From Rosettibacter firmus (GTDB lineage: Bacteria > Bacteroidota > Ignavibacteria > Ignavibacteriales > Melioribacteraceae): a stretch of DNA of 64,000 bases. The position numbers and the translations under genes were made by a program. Location: NCBI RefSeq assembly GCF_036860695.1, contig NZ_JAYKGJ010000001.1, positions 620,001 to 684,000 of the forward strand, in the 5' to 3' direction. Positions 34,590-47,295 of the stretch are shown one piece after another (positions within the stretch are counted from its first letter, which is position 1; each line of letters starts with the position of its first letter). The notes below the pieces were generated by a model. That model had not been told where the DNA came from and made no database searches. It saw only the letters and a program-made list of their open reading frames with translations.

Positions 34590-36445
34590 TCAATATCTCT
34601 AAATTGCAAATCGTAAAGTTTTTTGTAAATACTATTTTCTTCACCAAGTAATTCATCGTGTTTACCATCCTGAACAATTTTCCCTTTTTCGATAACAAGA
34701 ATTCTATCTGCGTTTCTAATTGTGCTAAGACGATGTGCAATAACAAAAACAGTTCTATCTTTCATAAGTCTTTCAATAGCTTCCTGAACCAAAGCTTCTG
34801 ATTCATTATCAAGTGCAGATGTTGCTTCATCAAAGATCATTATAGGAGGATTTTTCAGGAGAGCGCGAGCTATAGCTATTCTCTGTCGTTGTCCCCCAGA
34901 AAGTTTTGTTCCTTTTTCGCCAATAATAGTATCGTATTTTTGAGGAAGCTCCATTATAAAATTATGCGCATTTGCTGCTTTAGCTGCTTCAATTATTTTT
35001 TCTTCAGAACAATTTGTTAATCCATAAGCGATATTATTTCTAACAGATTCATTAAATAAAATTATTTCCTGGGTTACAACCCCAATTAATTTTCTTAAAT
35101 CTTCAATACGAATATTTTTTATATCAATACCATCTATCAATATTCTACCTTTTGTAGGATCATAAAATCTCGGGATTAAATCTACAAGAGTTGTTTTGCC
35201 TGCTCCACTACTTCCAACAAGTGCAATTATCTTTCCTTTTTCCACCTTAAAATTAATATCATTCAAAACATATTCATCAGTACCATCGTATTTGAAATAA
35301 ACATGTTCAAATTCAATATCTCTATTAAATTGGTTAATAGATACCGGGTTATCAATATTTTTTATACTGGGTTCGATATCAATAATCTCAAAAATTCTAT
35401 CTGCAGCTGCACTTGATTCCTGAATTCGATTATTCACACTGCTTAATTCTTTAATAGGTGGCATTAGTTGAAATATAGCAAATAAAAATCCAATAAATTG
35501 ACTTGCTGTTATAGATTTTTCGATAAGTACAAGTTGTGCCCCAAAATAAATTATTACCACTCCAACAATTACACTTAAAAATTCTGTTGTGGGACTTGCA
35601 ATATTTCTTATTCTTGTAATTTTCAAAGAAAGTTTAAAAAAGTTTTGTGTTTCCTTAAAGAATTTTTTGTTTTCATAATCTTCCATTCCAAAAGCTTTAA
35701 CAATTTTAACACCTGTTATTGCTTCGTGAATACTGTTTGTTAAATCTGCAATTTTAGATTGAAGCAATCCACTCTGTTTTCTTACAAGTAATCCAATATA
35801 ACTAATTACTACCAGTGAAAAAGGTAATACAACAAGTGAAAATAAAGTTAATCTCCAGCTAATAGCCAGAGCAATACTAAGAAAGACAATTATCTTTAAT
35901 GGTTCTCTTATTAAATTTAAAAACACTGCTGATACACTTGCATTAACAGCATTAACATCATTCATAATTCTAGAAATTAAATTGCCAGTCTTTTCATTCT
36001 TAAAAAAACTCATTGGTAGTTTATGTAAATGTTGATATGCCTCGTTTCTTAAATTTCGAATCATCCCCTGTTCTACATGTGCAAGAAAATATGCTTGAAG
36101 ATACCCAAAAAGATTTTTTCCTAAAAATGTGATAACAATTAAAAAGCATATTTTTAAAAGTACTTCAGAAGTTGAGCCACTAAATATGAATGCTTTAAAA
36201 TTCGTTGCTATTTCATTTGCAAATTGGGAAATCCAATTTCCTGTTTTATGACTCAAGTTAGAAATACTATCAATCTGATTTCCAGTAGATACTCCCTTTT
36301 GCTGAAATAAAGTATCGAGCAGAGGTATTGAAAGGTATATTGATGCTCCATCAAGTAATGCAGAAAATATTGTAAAAATTATTGAAGCAGCAAGATATTT
36401 CCAGAATGGTTTTACGTATTTAAGAATTCTAAAATATGTTTTCAT
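34586..36445 (-). CDS. msbA: MsbA-type lipid A exporter (ABC transporter, fused permease-ATPase)
   Basis: A half-transporter of 619 residues: an ABC exporter membrane domain (about 1-340, six segments) and an ATPase domain with Walker A GSSGAGKTT (411-419). The Q-loop is VTQEIILFNESV, the signature LSGGQRQRIAIARAL, Walker B MIFDEATSALD and the H-loop VIAHRLSTI. Such proteins flip lipid A-core from the inner to the outer leaflet of the inner membrane. Coupling to an LPS-type glycosyltransferase (4-base overlap) fits MsbA, although drug exporters of the same fold cannot be excluded. The loop at residues 45-95 between the first two segments is long. Confidence 0.88.
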   Translation of the reverse strand: MKTYFRILKYVKPFWKYLAASIIFTIFSALLDGASIYLSIPLLDTLFQQKGVSTGNQIDSISNLSHKTGNWISQFANEIATNFKAFIFSGSTSEVLLKICFLIVITFLGKNLFGYLQAYFLAHVEQGMIRNLRNEAYQHLHKLPMSFFKNEKTGNLISRIMNDVNAVNASVSAVFLNLIREPLKIIVFLSIALAISWRLTLFSLVVLPFSLVVISYIGLLVRKQSGLLQSKIADLTNSIHEAITGVKIVKAFGMEDYENKKFFKETQNFFKLSLKITRIRNIASPTTEFLSVIVGVVIIYFGAQLVLIEKSITASQFIGFLFAIFQLMPPIKELSSVNNRIQESSAAADRIFEIIDIEPSIKNIDNPVSINQFNRDIEFEHVYFKYDGTDEYVLNDINFKVEKGKIIALVGSSGAGKTTLVDLIPRFYDPTKGRILIDGIDIKNIRIEDLRKLIGVVTQEIILFNESVRNNIAYGLTNCSEEKIIEAAKAANAHNFIMELPQKYDTIIGEKGTKLSGGQRQRIAIARALLKNPPIMIFDEATSALDNESEALVQEAIERLMKDRTVFVIAHRLSTIRNADRILVIEKGKIVQDGKHDELLGEENSIYKKLYDLQFRDID

Positions 36446-36451
36446 TGTATA

Positions 36452-37654
36452 CTATAAATTATTTAAACCACAACCATCATAAAATTGAATTCTATAATAT
36501 ATTGAATTAGTATTAAAATCATATATCGTAATTTGTTTAGTTGTACCAATTTCTTCTTCAAAAAATAGAAAGTTTCCATGAACTAATAAATTCTGATTTA
36601 AAGGACCTTTATAAATATTTCTTATTTGCATTTTATTTGTATCAACAATTATAATCTTACCTGAGTTATTAGTAATATCATCTGCTGCTATAATCATACA
36701 ATATTTTTCATCATCAGTCCATTTAATACTTTTTAATTCACCTTTACTTTCAAAAATAAGTATCTCTGAGTTATGAATAACATCACGAAGGTAAATATAT
36801 TCTTTTTCAATTTCTTTAATATTTCTAATTTGAAATCGACCTTTAGGTGAAATAACCACTGGTTTTATTTTAGGAGGTTTTGGGAATCCATCTTTTTGTA
36901 AATTAAAATATCTTTGCTGAATATTAGTTAAGATACCCGTAATATCAAATGAATAAATTTTTTGAATCAATATCTCCGGCTTTAAAGAATCTGAAAAAGT
37001 AATATTTACTTTAAATGTATCTTCTGTTTCCCAGTAACTATAAATTTGAATTCCATCACCAAAAGTATAAACTTCCTGAAATTCTCCTTTTAAACCATCA
37101 TAGTAAAGCAAACCAATATCATTAATATATGGTATTGAATTTCGAACATTATAATTTTTTGCTGTAATTATAAATGCTTCAGTTTTATTTTTAGAATAAT
37201 TTAAAGTAAGAACTTTTCTACCCCAGCGAGTCCATAATGGTCTTGTTTGTTTATTTACTAAGTTAAAATTATAAATTGAAGGTCTTCCAGAGTAGTTTGC
37301 AATAAATAATACATTGGCAAATAAATCTTTTACATATTCATCTTTATAATAGATTTTATAATTTTTTATCAATCCCTTCTTAAATAAATCATAGGCTCGA
37401 TAGCCTGCATCAAAAGACGAATTATATTTACCATAAAGGATTAAATATCTATCTGGTGAAATATTTCTGATTGTAATACTATCAATTAAATTTTTATCCA
37501 GTTTATTTCTATAATTATAAGCTTTTGTTAATGTTTTAAATTCAGCAAGGAAGATTGAATAAGTAAACTTAGATTGTTCTTCATTTTTATTATTGCACCC
37601 GGAAGAAATCAATAGTAAATAAACAGCTATTATTGCCACTAAAAATTTTTTCAT
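36452..37654 (-). CDS. Predicted lipoprotein with SPOR-like and beta-propeller-like parts
   Basis: The 400 residues begin with a signal sequence and the lipobox-like SSGC (cysteine about residue 20), so a lipid anchor in the periplasm is likely. Residues about 32-105 (FTYSIFLAEFKTLTKA, then LILYGKYNSSFDAGYRA) have the size and pattern of a SPOR peptidoglycan-binding domain. The rest is beta-rich, with repeated short strands such as YCMIIAADD and GKIIIVDT, resembling TolB/WD-like blades. I do not recognise a named family. It is located between msbA and xerD with gaps of only 3-6 bases. Confidence 0.65.
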   Translation of the reverse strand: MKKFLVAIIAVYLLLISSGCNNKNEEQSKFTYSIFLAEFKTLTKAYNYRNKLDKNLIDSITIRNISPDRYLILYGKYNSSFDAGYRAYDLFKKGLIKNYKIYYKDEYVKDLFANVLFIANYSGRPSIYNFNLVNKQTRPLWTRWGRKVLTLNYSKNKTEAFIITAKNYNVRNSIPYINDIGLLYYDGLKGEFQEVYTFGDGIQIYSYWETEDTFKVNITFSDSLKPEILIQKIYSFDITGILTNIQQRYFNLQKDGFPKPPKIKPVVISPKGRFQIRNIKEIEKEYIYLRDVIHNSEILIFESKGELKSIKWTDDEKYCMIIAADDITNNSGKIIIVDTNKMQIRNIYKGPLNQNLLVHGNFLFFEEEIGTTKQITIYDFNTNSIYYRIQFYDGCGLNNL

Positions 37655-37657
37655 TTT

Positions 37658-38548
37658 TTAACCACGTGGATGATGATCTCGATGAACCTGTTTAATATAT
37701 TCACGATCAATATGAGTATAGATTTGTGTAGTGGAAATATCAGCATGACCAAGCATTTCTTGAACAGCTCTTAAATCAGCTCCTCGTTCTATTAGATGAG
37801 TTGCAAAGGAATGTCTGAATGTATGTGGATGAATTTCCTTTTTAATTCCTGCTTCTTTAGCATAGAAATTAATAATTTTCCATATACCCATTCTTGATAG
37901 TTTAGTCCCCCTTTTATTCAGAAAAACATAGTTTTGACTTTTTGTTTTTTTTTCAATTATTGGTCTGGTTGTTTTCAAATATTCATTAATCCAGTAAATA
38001 GCACTTTGACCAACGGGAACAAGTCTTTCTTTAGAACCTTTTCCTAAAACACGAATTACTTCTTCGTCGAAAAACAAATCAGTAATTTTTAAGTTGATTA
38101 ATTCAGATACTCTCAAGCCTGAGGAATATAATAATTCAATTATTGCTCTATCTCTAATGCCAAGTAAATTATCTGCCTTTGCTGATTGGAGGATTTTTTC
38201 AATTTCTTCGAACGTAAGCACAGATGGGAGTTTTCTGGATTTTTTTACAGAATACAATTTTTCAGTTGGATTTTTCTCTATATATTTTGAAGATTCAAGA
38301 TATTGCCAGAATCCCTTAATCGAAGACATATAACGTGCAACAGTAGCTGCATCAATACCATATTTACGTTGTAGGTCAAAGTATTCAGAAATTAACTCAG
38401 CAGTAACATCATTTAGATCCTTTACATTTTTAGACTCCAGGTAATTAAATAATTTCCTTAAATCAGTTTCATAAGATTTAATTGAGTTACTGGAAAGATT
38501 TTTTTCGAATCGTAAAATTGTGAGGTATTCTTTTAAGAATTGTTCCAT
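37658..38548 (-). CDS. xerD: Tyrosine recombinase XerD
   Basis: XerC/D resolves chromosome dimers at dif during division. All six catalytic residues are present with the spacing of E. coli XerD (offset 2): Arg146 in SSGLRVSEL, Lys170 in LGKGSKER, His242 and Arg245 in HPHTFRHSF, His268 in LGHAD and nucleophile Tyr277 in TQIYTH. The N-terminal SAM-like DNA-binding domain spans 1-90. Its length of 296 is typical, and there is no integrase-type element around it, so it is the housekeeping enzyme. It is named XerD and not XerC on overall resemblance; a second Xer is not in the window. Confidence 0.92.
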   Translation of the reverse strand: MEQFLKEYLTILRFEKNLSSNSIKSYETDLRKLFNYLESKNVKDLNDVTAELISEYFDLQRKYGIDAATVARYMSSIKGFWQYLESSKYIEKNPTEKLYSVKKSRKLPSVLTFEEIEKILQSAKADNLLGIRDRAIIELLYSSGLRVSELINLKITDLFFDEEVIRVLGKGSKERLVPVGQSAIYWINEYLKTTRPIIEKKTKSQNYVFLNKRGTKLSRMGIWKIINFYAKEAGIKKEIHPHTFRHSFATHLIERGADLRAVQEMLGHADISTTQIYTHIDREYIKQVHRDHHPRG

Positions 38549-38550
38549 AA

Positions 38551-40752
38551 TTAATTTTCTTCATCTTTTCTTACTTCCAACTCATCTTGATTTGGATATC
38601 GAATTCTTTTATGACGCTGTCCAATAAGAATATTTTGAAAAGCTTCTTTAATTAATTTAATATCATTAAATGTTATTGGTGCATCATTTAATTGACCATC
38701 ATCAATTCTAGCTTTAATTAAATTATTAATTACATTTTCAATTTTTTGAGGTTCAGGATTGGTTAATGATCTTACTGTAGATTCACAGGCATCTGCAAGC
38801 ATAACAAGAGCGGTTTCTTTTGTATTTGGCTTTGGACCTTTGTATCGGAAATCATTTACATCTACATTTTCTTCACCATTAATTTCTTTAGCTTTTTCAT
38901 AGAAATAAGTTATAATCATTGTTCCGTGATGCATTGGAATAAAGTTTATAATTTCATCTGGCAGATCATATTTTTTAGCAAGTTCAATCCCTTTTTCAAC
39001 ATGATCTAAAATTAATTTTACACTTTCTTCAGGTTGAATCTTTTCATGTATATTTTCGTCGTGCAATTGATTTTCTATAAAGCTCGATGGATTGAGTATT
39101 TTACCAATATCGTGATAATAAGCTCCTACTCTTGCCAGGATTGGATTAGCACCTATTGCTTCGGCAGCAGTTTCTACCATAGTTCCCATTAACATAGAAT
39201 GATTAAAAGTACCTGGTGCTGATTTTGCTAATTCCTTTAGTAAGGGATGATTAAAGTCCGTTAATTCAAGAAGAGTTAAATCTGTTGTTATTTTAAAAAT
39301 TCTCTCAATAAAAATTATTAAGCCATATGTAAACACTGGACTTATAAGTGCATTCGAAGCTGCAAATGCAATTGTCACAATCATTTTATTAAAAGAATCA
39401 TACCTTTCTAATCCAAACGCAATTATACTTATCAGATAACCAATAAGTATATATAAAAAAGAACGAAATATTTGTGTTCTATTTTTTATATCTCTAACTG
39501 TATAAGCAGCTAAACCTCCTGCTACAATATTCATAACCGCAAAAACATAATCATTACCTCTCAATCCAGCTACTATTAATGAAATAGTAACAGTACCATA
39601 AAAACCAACTCTTGAATCAAATATTATTGTCAATAGCATGGATGCTACTGGTACCAGCACAAGCAATTCAAGTTGAATTGAAGCATTAATTTGATAAATG
39701 AGAAATGTAATAAAACTTACAATTAAAAATATAATTGCAATAAGAAGAATTTTTAAATTATCATTATAGATTTTCTTCCTGAACAAATATATATAAAGTA
39801 TAAAAGGAAGTGCTACAATGGATATATGAATAAATTTCCCCAGTTCTTGTGCAGCTTTATTCAAAGTACTTGTTTCTTCACCTTTTGCTATTCTGTATGA
39901 ATCTATTTTTAATTTAATTTCTGGAGTAATTCTATCATGTTTTGCAACTATTCTTTCGTTCTCATTTACAATTCCAATATTTCGTGGAATTTTTTCTTTT
40001 GCATTTTCTTTTGCAGCTTTAGTTAAATCATAACTATAAATAATATTAGGAGTGAGAAAATGAGTAATATATTCAAAAAGAGATTCGTTTACTTCTTTAT
40101 TACTCCCGATGTTTGTTTCTAAATAAGTATTAATAAATTCATTAACTGATTGTCTATCGAAATAAAATGTTTTAGGTAGATTTTTTTCATATTTCCCTTC
40201 TCTAAATGTAATGCTATCTTTTTCAATTTCTTTATAGTCATAATTCAGTAATCCTCGTTGATATATTCTTCCGAGCAGAATTACAACATTCTGTAAAATT
40301 AGATTTAATGATTTTACTTTTAAGCCTGTAAACCTTGAAGGATTTTTTTTTAATGTTAAAAGAGTATTGTATGAGCTTTCACTTAAGAATATTTCTTTTG
40401 ATGAATTTTTATTTTGTAATATATCTCTTTGAAGTAGTTCATTTAATTTTTTATTGAATTTATTGATAGAGTCTAAAAATTTCTCAGATGCCTTATTATC
40501 ACGAACAAAAATTGGTAGTATTTTTGAAATCGCATCTTGTTTTTCTTTTTCATAAACTGCAGGATCTTTTAGCACTTCAAAAGTTCTTGAAGCAATTAAA
40601 TCATCTTTAATCCAGATAGAACCAACGGTTACTTCTGATTCAATTGATTCACCTTTAGGAAACATTAATACCATAAGTGTTATGGTAATAAATACAATCA
40701 GTAACTTAACTCTTATATTTTCTTTCAAAATATTTTCCAAATTCCTTTTCAT
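38551..40752 (-). CDS. PgpH-type 7TM-HD phosphodiesterase (probable c-di-AMP hydrolase)
   Basis: The 733 residues show a membrane segment (about 17-32), a large extracytoplasmic 7TMR-HDED domain (about 50-300), seven closely spaced membrane segments (about 305-485), and a cytosolic HD domain. The HD domain has FNHSMLMGTM, YYHDIGK (His547-Asp548), PMHHGT and ALVMLADACE. This layout is that of PgpH, which cleaves cyclic di-AMP. No di-adenylate cyclase is in the window, so the substrate is inferred from the family. It abuts xerD and overlaps the HAD gene upstream by one base. Confidence 0.92.
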   Translation of the reverse strand: MKRNLENILKENIRVKLLIVFITITLMVLMFPKGESIESEVTVGSIWIKDDLIASRTFEVLKDPAVYEKEKQDAISKILPIFVRDNKASEKFLDSINKFNKKLNELLQRDILQNKNSSKEIFLSESSYNTLLTLKKNPSRFTGLKVKSLNLILQNVVILLGRIYQRGLLNYDYKEIEKDSITFREGKYEKNLPKTFYFDRQSVNEFINTYLETNIGSNKEVNESLFEYITHFLTPNIIYSYDLTKAAKENAKEKIPRNIGIVNENERIVAKHDRITPEIKLKIDSYRIAKGEETSTLNKAAQELGKFIHISIVALPFILYIYLFRKKIYNDNLKILLIAIIFLIVSFITFLIYQINASIQLELLVLVPVASMLLTIIFDSRVGFYGTVTISLIVAGLRGNDYVFAVMNIVAGGLAAYTVRDIKNRTQIFRSFLYILIGYLISIIAFGLERYDSFNKMIVTIAFAASNALISPVFTYGLIIFIERIFKITTDLTLLELTDFNHPLLKELAKSAPGTFNHSMLMGTMVETAAEAIGANPILARVGAYYHDIGKILNPSSFIENQLHDENIHEKIQPEESVKLILDHVEKGIELAKKYDLPDEIINFIPMHHGTMIITYFYEKAKEINGEENVDVNDFRYKGPKPNTKETALVMLADACESTVRSLTNPEPQKIENVINNLIKARIDDGQLNDAPITFNDIKLIKEAFQNILIGQRHKRIRYPNQDELEVRKDEEN

Positions 40753-41603
40753 TAAGATTTTAATTCCAATAACAAATTCAAAAATTCATTAATACCATCT
40801 TCGTTATTACTTTTTGTTGTAGTAATATCAGCTAATTTTTTTATTTCTGGGACTGCATTAGCCATTGCAACCTTGAAAGCATTTGTATTAAAAAGTGAAA
40901 TATCATTATACCAATCGCCAACTACAGCAGTATTTTTAATTTTTATATCCAGATAATTACAAAGTTTTTTAAGTGCCATCCCTTTATTTACTCCAATTTT
41001 TTTTATTTCTAAAAAATTATTCCCATTATCTTTTCTTGATTTGTAAATTGATGCTTGAATGCCATATGTGTATGGGAAAATCATTTTTCTCTTTACTTTT
41101 TTTAAGTTTTCAAACTCATTACCTGTTATTATAACTTCATATGTTTCATTAACACAGTTATTAATGAAATTAATCAATTTATATTCTGTTCCATATTTAT
41201 GTAACAATGATTCTATAACATAACTATTTTTGTTATAATAAATTCCATCTTTACAAAATAGAAGAAAATTTAGAGAGTATTTTTCGGACATTTTTATAGA
41301 GCGTAAAACATACTTAGCAGGAATAAACAATTCATTAATATATTCCCCTGTAATAGGATTTATTATAACCGAACCATCAAGACATATTACTGGTAAATCT
41401 ATATTGAGTAATTTTATATAATCTAAAAAGGAGGATAAATATCTTGCAGAAGCAATTGTAAATTTAAGTCCTTTATCTTTTAATTTTGTTATAAGATTGA
41501 TTGTTTCTTTACTAATATTATTTTCGTTATCGAGGATTGTCCCATCGAGATCTAAAACAACAAGCTTCAAGTTTCTTAGTATTTCTTCTTCTGTTTTTAT
41601 CAT
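40752..41603 (-). CDS. Cof-type HAD hydrolase
   Basis: A 283-residue HAD-IIB phosphatase with motif I VVLDLDGTILDNENNIS, motif II FTIASAR and motif IV VGDWYNDISLFN. The C2B-type cap lies between about residues 85 and 190. Family members dephosphorylate sugar phosphates, PLP or FMN with loose specificity, so the substrate cannot be named. It overlaps the PgpH-type gene by a single base. Confidence 0.88.
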   Translation of the reverse strand: MIKTEEEILRNLKLVVLDLDGTILDNENNISKETINLITKLKDKGLKFTIASARYLSSFLDYIKLLNIDLPVICLDGSVIINPITGEYINELFIPAKYVLRSIKMSEKYSLNFLLFCKDGIYYNKNSYVIESLLHKYGTEYKLINFINNCVNETYEVIITGNEFENLKKVKRKMIFPYTYGIQASIYKSRKDNGNNFLEIKKIGVNKGMALKKLCNYLDIKIKNTAVVGDWYNDISLFNTNAFKVAMANAVPEIKKLADITTTKSNNEDGINEFLNLLLELKS

Positions 41604-41686
41604 TTTTTTTAGAACGACATAGTCTCAATATTAATCGCTATAGGAGATAGCCTGACAAAATTAATTGAATTTACAAAGGGATTGAA

Positions 41687-42052
41687 TTATTCTGAAATTT
41701 CTTCTAAATCTATCAAAGCTTCATCAACTGAATTACAAATTTTTAATACCCTATCAAGTTGTGAAATTTCAATAAGTGTTTTTACATTTTTTGTAGGATT
41801 AGCTAAACGAATCATTCCATCTCGTGTTTGAAGAATACGGTAAGCCAGTAGTATTGCACTTAATCCCGAGCTATCACAATAATCAACTTCCGATAAATCT
41901 ATGATTAATTTATTTATATCACTGCTATGAAGTAGAATTGTAAATTCTCCTTTTACAAATCCAGCAATGGAAGCATCAAATCTTTTTTCATTTAATTTGA
42001 ATATAGCAGTATTACCTATTTTTTTTAATTCGTAATTAATATTGTCGCTCAT
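41687..42052 (-). CDS. STAS-domain anti-sigma factor antagonist
   Basis: This 121-residue protein is a single STAS domain of the SpoIIAA/RsbV type, which releases partner-switching sigma factors when unphosphorylated. The phosphorylation site is DYCDSSGLSAI (Ser61/Ser62), preceded by the LIIDLSEV strand. No anti-sigma kinase or partner sigma is adjacent; the ECF pair at 47296-48571 is of another type. It is separated from its neighbours by 83 and 68 bases and may have its own promoter. Confidence 0.9.
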   Translation of the reverse strand: MSDNINYELKKIGNTAIFKLNEKRFDASIAGFVKGEFTILLHSSDINKLIIDLSEVDYCDSSGLSAILLAYRILQTRDGMIRLANPTKNVKTLIEISQLDRVLKICNSVDEALIDLEEISE

Positions 42053-42120
42053 TTTATCCTGCTCTTAAATTTTACTATTGAAATCTACAAATTCAATGAA
42101 ATATTATAAAGAATATTTAA

Positions 42121-42651
42121 CTAAAACATTCGTACAAAATTTAGAAAATTTCTAAATACTAATTCTGACTCATTATTATTATCAAAATATAATAAATTAT
42201 AATATGATTCTGAATTTTCCTTTTTAAAGCTAATCCTAACTTTTGAACTAACAATATTAGCTACTGCACTAAAAAAAGTATTCTCAACTCTATTCAAATC
42301 AATTACAATATCATATTTAGTATTAAATAACTTATTTAGCAAATTTTTAGAAGGTAAATTTAATCGAGATATATCCTGTTGCGAATAAGTTATAAAATGA
42401 ATTTTATCCTTCATTGGAAAAAAATTATATCTGTATTCCTGCAAAAAAACTGTAACATCTTTTTTATGTATTAATAAAAACTTAATTAAATCTAACGAAT
42501 GGCTTAAATCACTTTCTTCTTCTGGAAGGATAACAAAAAAACTTTTAGAATTAGTAATAATCTTATTAAATAATATTGGATTACTACCATTTTTTAGAAA
42601 TTTTTTTGATAACAAATAATGAGCTAATTTTCTTTTTATATTTTCAAACAT
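42121..42651 (-). CDS. Hypothetical protein, resembles half of a GT9-like fold
   Basis: I do not recognise a characterised family. The 176 residues look like the N-terminal Rossmann-like half of a heptosyltransferase (GT9)-type protein: FFVILPEEESDLSHSLDLI, VTVFLQEYRYN and YDIVIDLNRVENTFFSA, followed by VRISFKKENSESYYN. The donor-binding half is absent. There is no signal peptide or membrane segment. It resembles, from memory, small DUF6913-type proteins of Bacteroidetes. It precedes the STAS gene and follows ligA by 6 bases. Confidence 0.55.
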   Translation of the reverse strand: MFENIKRKLAHYLLSKKFLKNGSNPILFNKIITNSKSFFVILPEEESDLSHSLDLIKFLLIHKKDVTVFLQEYRYNFFPMKDKIHFITYSQQDISRLNLPSKNLLNKLFNTKYDIVIDLNRVENTFFSAVANIVSSKVRISFKKENSESYYNLLYFDNNNESELVFRNFLNFVRMF

Positions 42652-42657
42652 AATTTT

Positions 42658-45535
<2,878 letters not shown>

Positions 45536-45551
45536 ATAATTTCTCTATATA

Positions 45552-46925
45552 TTAAACTAAACGAATAATCTTAGCAGCAAACGAACCATCAATACCATGA
45601 ATATGAGGATATGTTTGAACACAACCATTTTCATCTAAAAGTTCTTTGGGAAATATTTCAGAAGCATCTACAAGTGTAAAATTTGGATTTTCTGCTAAAA
45701 ATCTTTTTATGATTTCAAAATTCTCTTCAGGTTCTATTGTACATGTACTATAGACCAGTGATCCTCCCACTTTAAGCATTGATGAACCTTTTTTTAACAA
45801 TTCATATTGAATATTAATAATTTTTCTAATATCTCCCAAGTCTTTTTTCCACTTTAAATCTGGCTTTTTTGTAAGCGTACCTAATCCAGAACAAGGAGCG
45901 TCAACTAAAACCCTATCAAAACCCTCATTATCATTAAAATCAAGTGCATTTATTGCAAGAGTTTTCACATTAGTAACTTTTAATCTTGTGAGGTTTTTTT
46001 CCAGGATTTTTAATCTACTTTCATATCTATCTATAGCAATTATTTCACCCTGATTATTCATTATATCTGCAATAAAAGCTGTTTTACCACCAGGTGCTGC
46101 ACATAAATCAAGAACTCTCATTCCAGGTTTAACATCTAATAATTTTACGGGCAGTCCACTACTTTCATCCTGAACAGAAAAAAATCCTTTCTGAAAATAT
46201 TCCCAATCAGTAATATTGGTTAATTTATTAAGTCTAATAAATTCTGGTAAATATTTACTTATAGTATACTTAAGTTCTACCGAATCCAGGAGTGATTTTA
46301 ATTCATCTAAACTTGTAACTAAATTGTTTACTCTTAAAGAAAGAACTGGCTTACTATTATTAGCTATTAAGAGTTTTTCAGTTTCTTCTTTACCAAATCT
46401 TTTAAACCATCTTTTAACCATCCATGCTGGATGTGAATAATATGCACTCAAATATCCAATCAAGTCTTCTTCTGGATCGGGGTAACGAATAGAATCTTTA
46501 TTCCTGATTATATTTCTGAGTACAGCATTAGCAATATCGGCATATTTTTGTCCCTGAAGTTTTTTTATGAATTCCACAGCTTCGTTAACAGCAGCATAAT
46601 CTGGTATTTTATCTAAAAAAAGGATTTGATAAAGAGCAACGCGAAGTGCATTTTTTACATCTGAAACACTTTTTGAAAATTGTCCTTTATAAAATCCAGT
46701 TAATATCCAATCTAATCTTCCCATCCATCGCATTACACCATGAACAATTTCAAATAACAATGCTTTATCAACTCCACTCAGGTTAGAATTTTTTAATTCT
46801 ATTTCTAACAATTTATCAAGATAAGCATCTGTTCTATCAACGCGATTCAAAATCTTTACGGCATGACCTCTTACACCCTGATACAAATTCATACCAGATA
46901 ATTCTGTATAATCTAACTTATCCAT
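45552..46925 (-). CDS. rsmB: 16S rRNA m5C967 methyltransferase RsmB
   Basis: RsmB (Sun/Fmu) methylates C967 of 16S rRNA using SAM. The 457 residues have an N-terminal NusB-like RNA-binding domain (about 15-155, with VHGVMRWMGRLDWIL) and a Rossmann methyltransferase domain with LDLCAAPGGKTAF (SAM loop), VDAPCSGLGTL and STCTIEPEEN (the catalytic cysteines). Length is standard. It lies 16 bases upstream of the RodZ-like gene and downstream of the rpmE terminator. Confidence 0.95.
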   Translation of the reverse strand: MDKLDYTELSGMNLYQGVRGHAVKILNRVDRTDAYLDKLLEIELKNSNLSGVDKALLFEIVHGVMRWMGRLDWILTGFYKGQFSKSVSDVKNALRVALYQILFLDKIPDYAAVNEAVEFIKKLQGQKYADIANAVLRNIIRNKDSIRYPDPEEDLIGYLSAYYSHPAWMVKRWFKRFGKEETEKLLIANNSKPVLSLRVNNLVTSLDELKSLLDSVELKYTISKYLPEFIRLNKLTNITDWEYFQKGFFSVQDESSGLPVKLLDVKPGMRVLDLCAAPGGKTAFIADIMNNQGEIIAIDRYESRLKILEKNLTRLKVTNVKTLAINALDFNDNEGFDRVLVDAPCSGLGTLTKKPDLKWKKDLGDIRKIINIQYELLKKGSSMLKVGGSLVYSTCTIEPEENFEIIKRFLAENPNFTLVDASEIFPKELLDENGCVQTYPHIHGIDGSFAAKIIRLV

Positions 46926-46959
46926 TATTAAAACTCGCAGTTATTATTTTTAAGGTAGG

Positions 46960-46994
46960 TTTAAAATAATAAAGGGCTGTTTAAAAACAGCCCT
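46960..46994 (-). terminator. Rho-independent terminator after rpmE
   Basis: A GC-rich inverted repeat AGGGCTGTTT / AAACAGCCCT (46973-46994), read on the minus strand, is followed by TTATTATTTT. It begins 17 bases after the rpmE stop and separates it from rsmB. Confidence 0.85.
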
Positions 46995-47011
46995 GAAACT
47001 TCTAAAAAATT

Positions 47012-47218
47012 TTAAGCTTCTTTCAATCCGTATTTCTTTCTGAATTTTTCTACTCTACCAGTAGAATCCACAATTTTTTGTTTGCCTGTAAAGAAGGGAT
47101 GACATTCAGAGCAAATTTCAAGTTTTATACTGCTTACTGTAGAACGTGTAACAAATGAATTTCCACATACACACGTTACTTCGCATCTTCTATAAGTTGG
47201 ATGAATACCTTTTTTCAT
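47012..47218 (-). CDS. rpmE: 50S ribosomal protein L31
   Basis: This 68-residue large-subunit protein is the zinc-binding (C+) form, with the four cysteines in VTCVCGN and ICSECHPF, followed by the [16 protein letters not shown] signature. The C+ form contrasts with the zinc-independent paralogue expressed under zinc starvation. AGGAAAA lies upstream of ATG. It has its own terminator and appears monocistronic. Confidence 0.97.
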   Translation of the reverse strand: MKKGIHPTYRRCEVTCVCGNSFVTRSTVSSIKLEICSECHPFFTGKQKIVDSTGRVEKFRKKYGLKEA

Positions 47219-47295
47219 TTCTTCTAATTTTCCTAAATAATTTGAGTTACAAAATTAAGTATGTATGAATAAAAAAACAAATTTATAAATTTCTA

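Noticed and set aside
37658-38548. Tyrosine recombinase as a sign of a mobile element
   Set aside because: All residues and the length match housekeeping XerD, and there are no attachment repeats or cargo genes around it.
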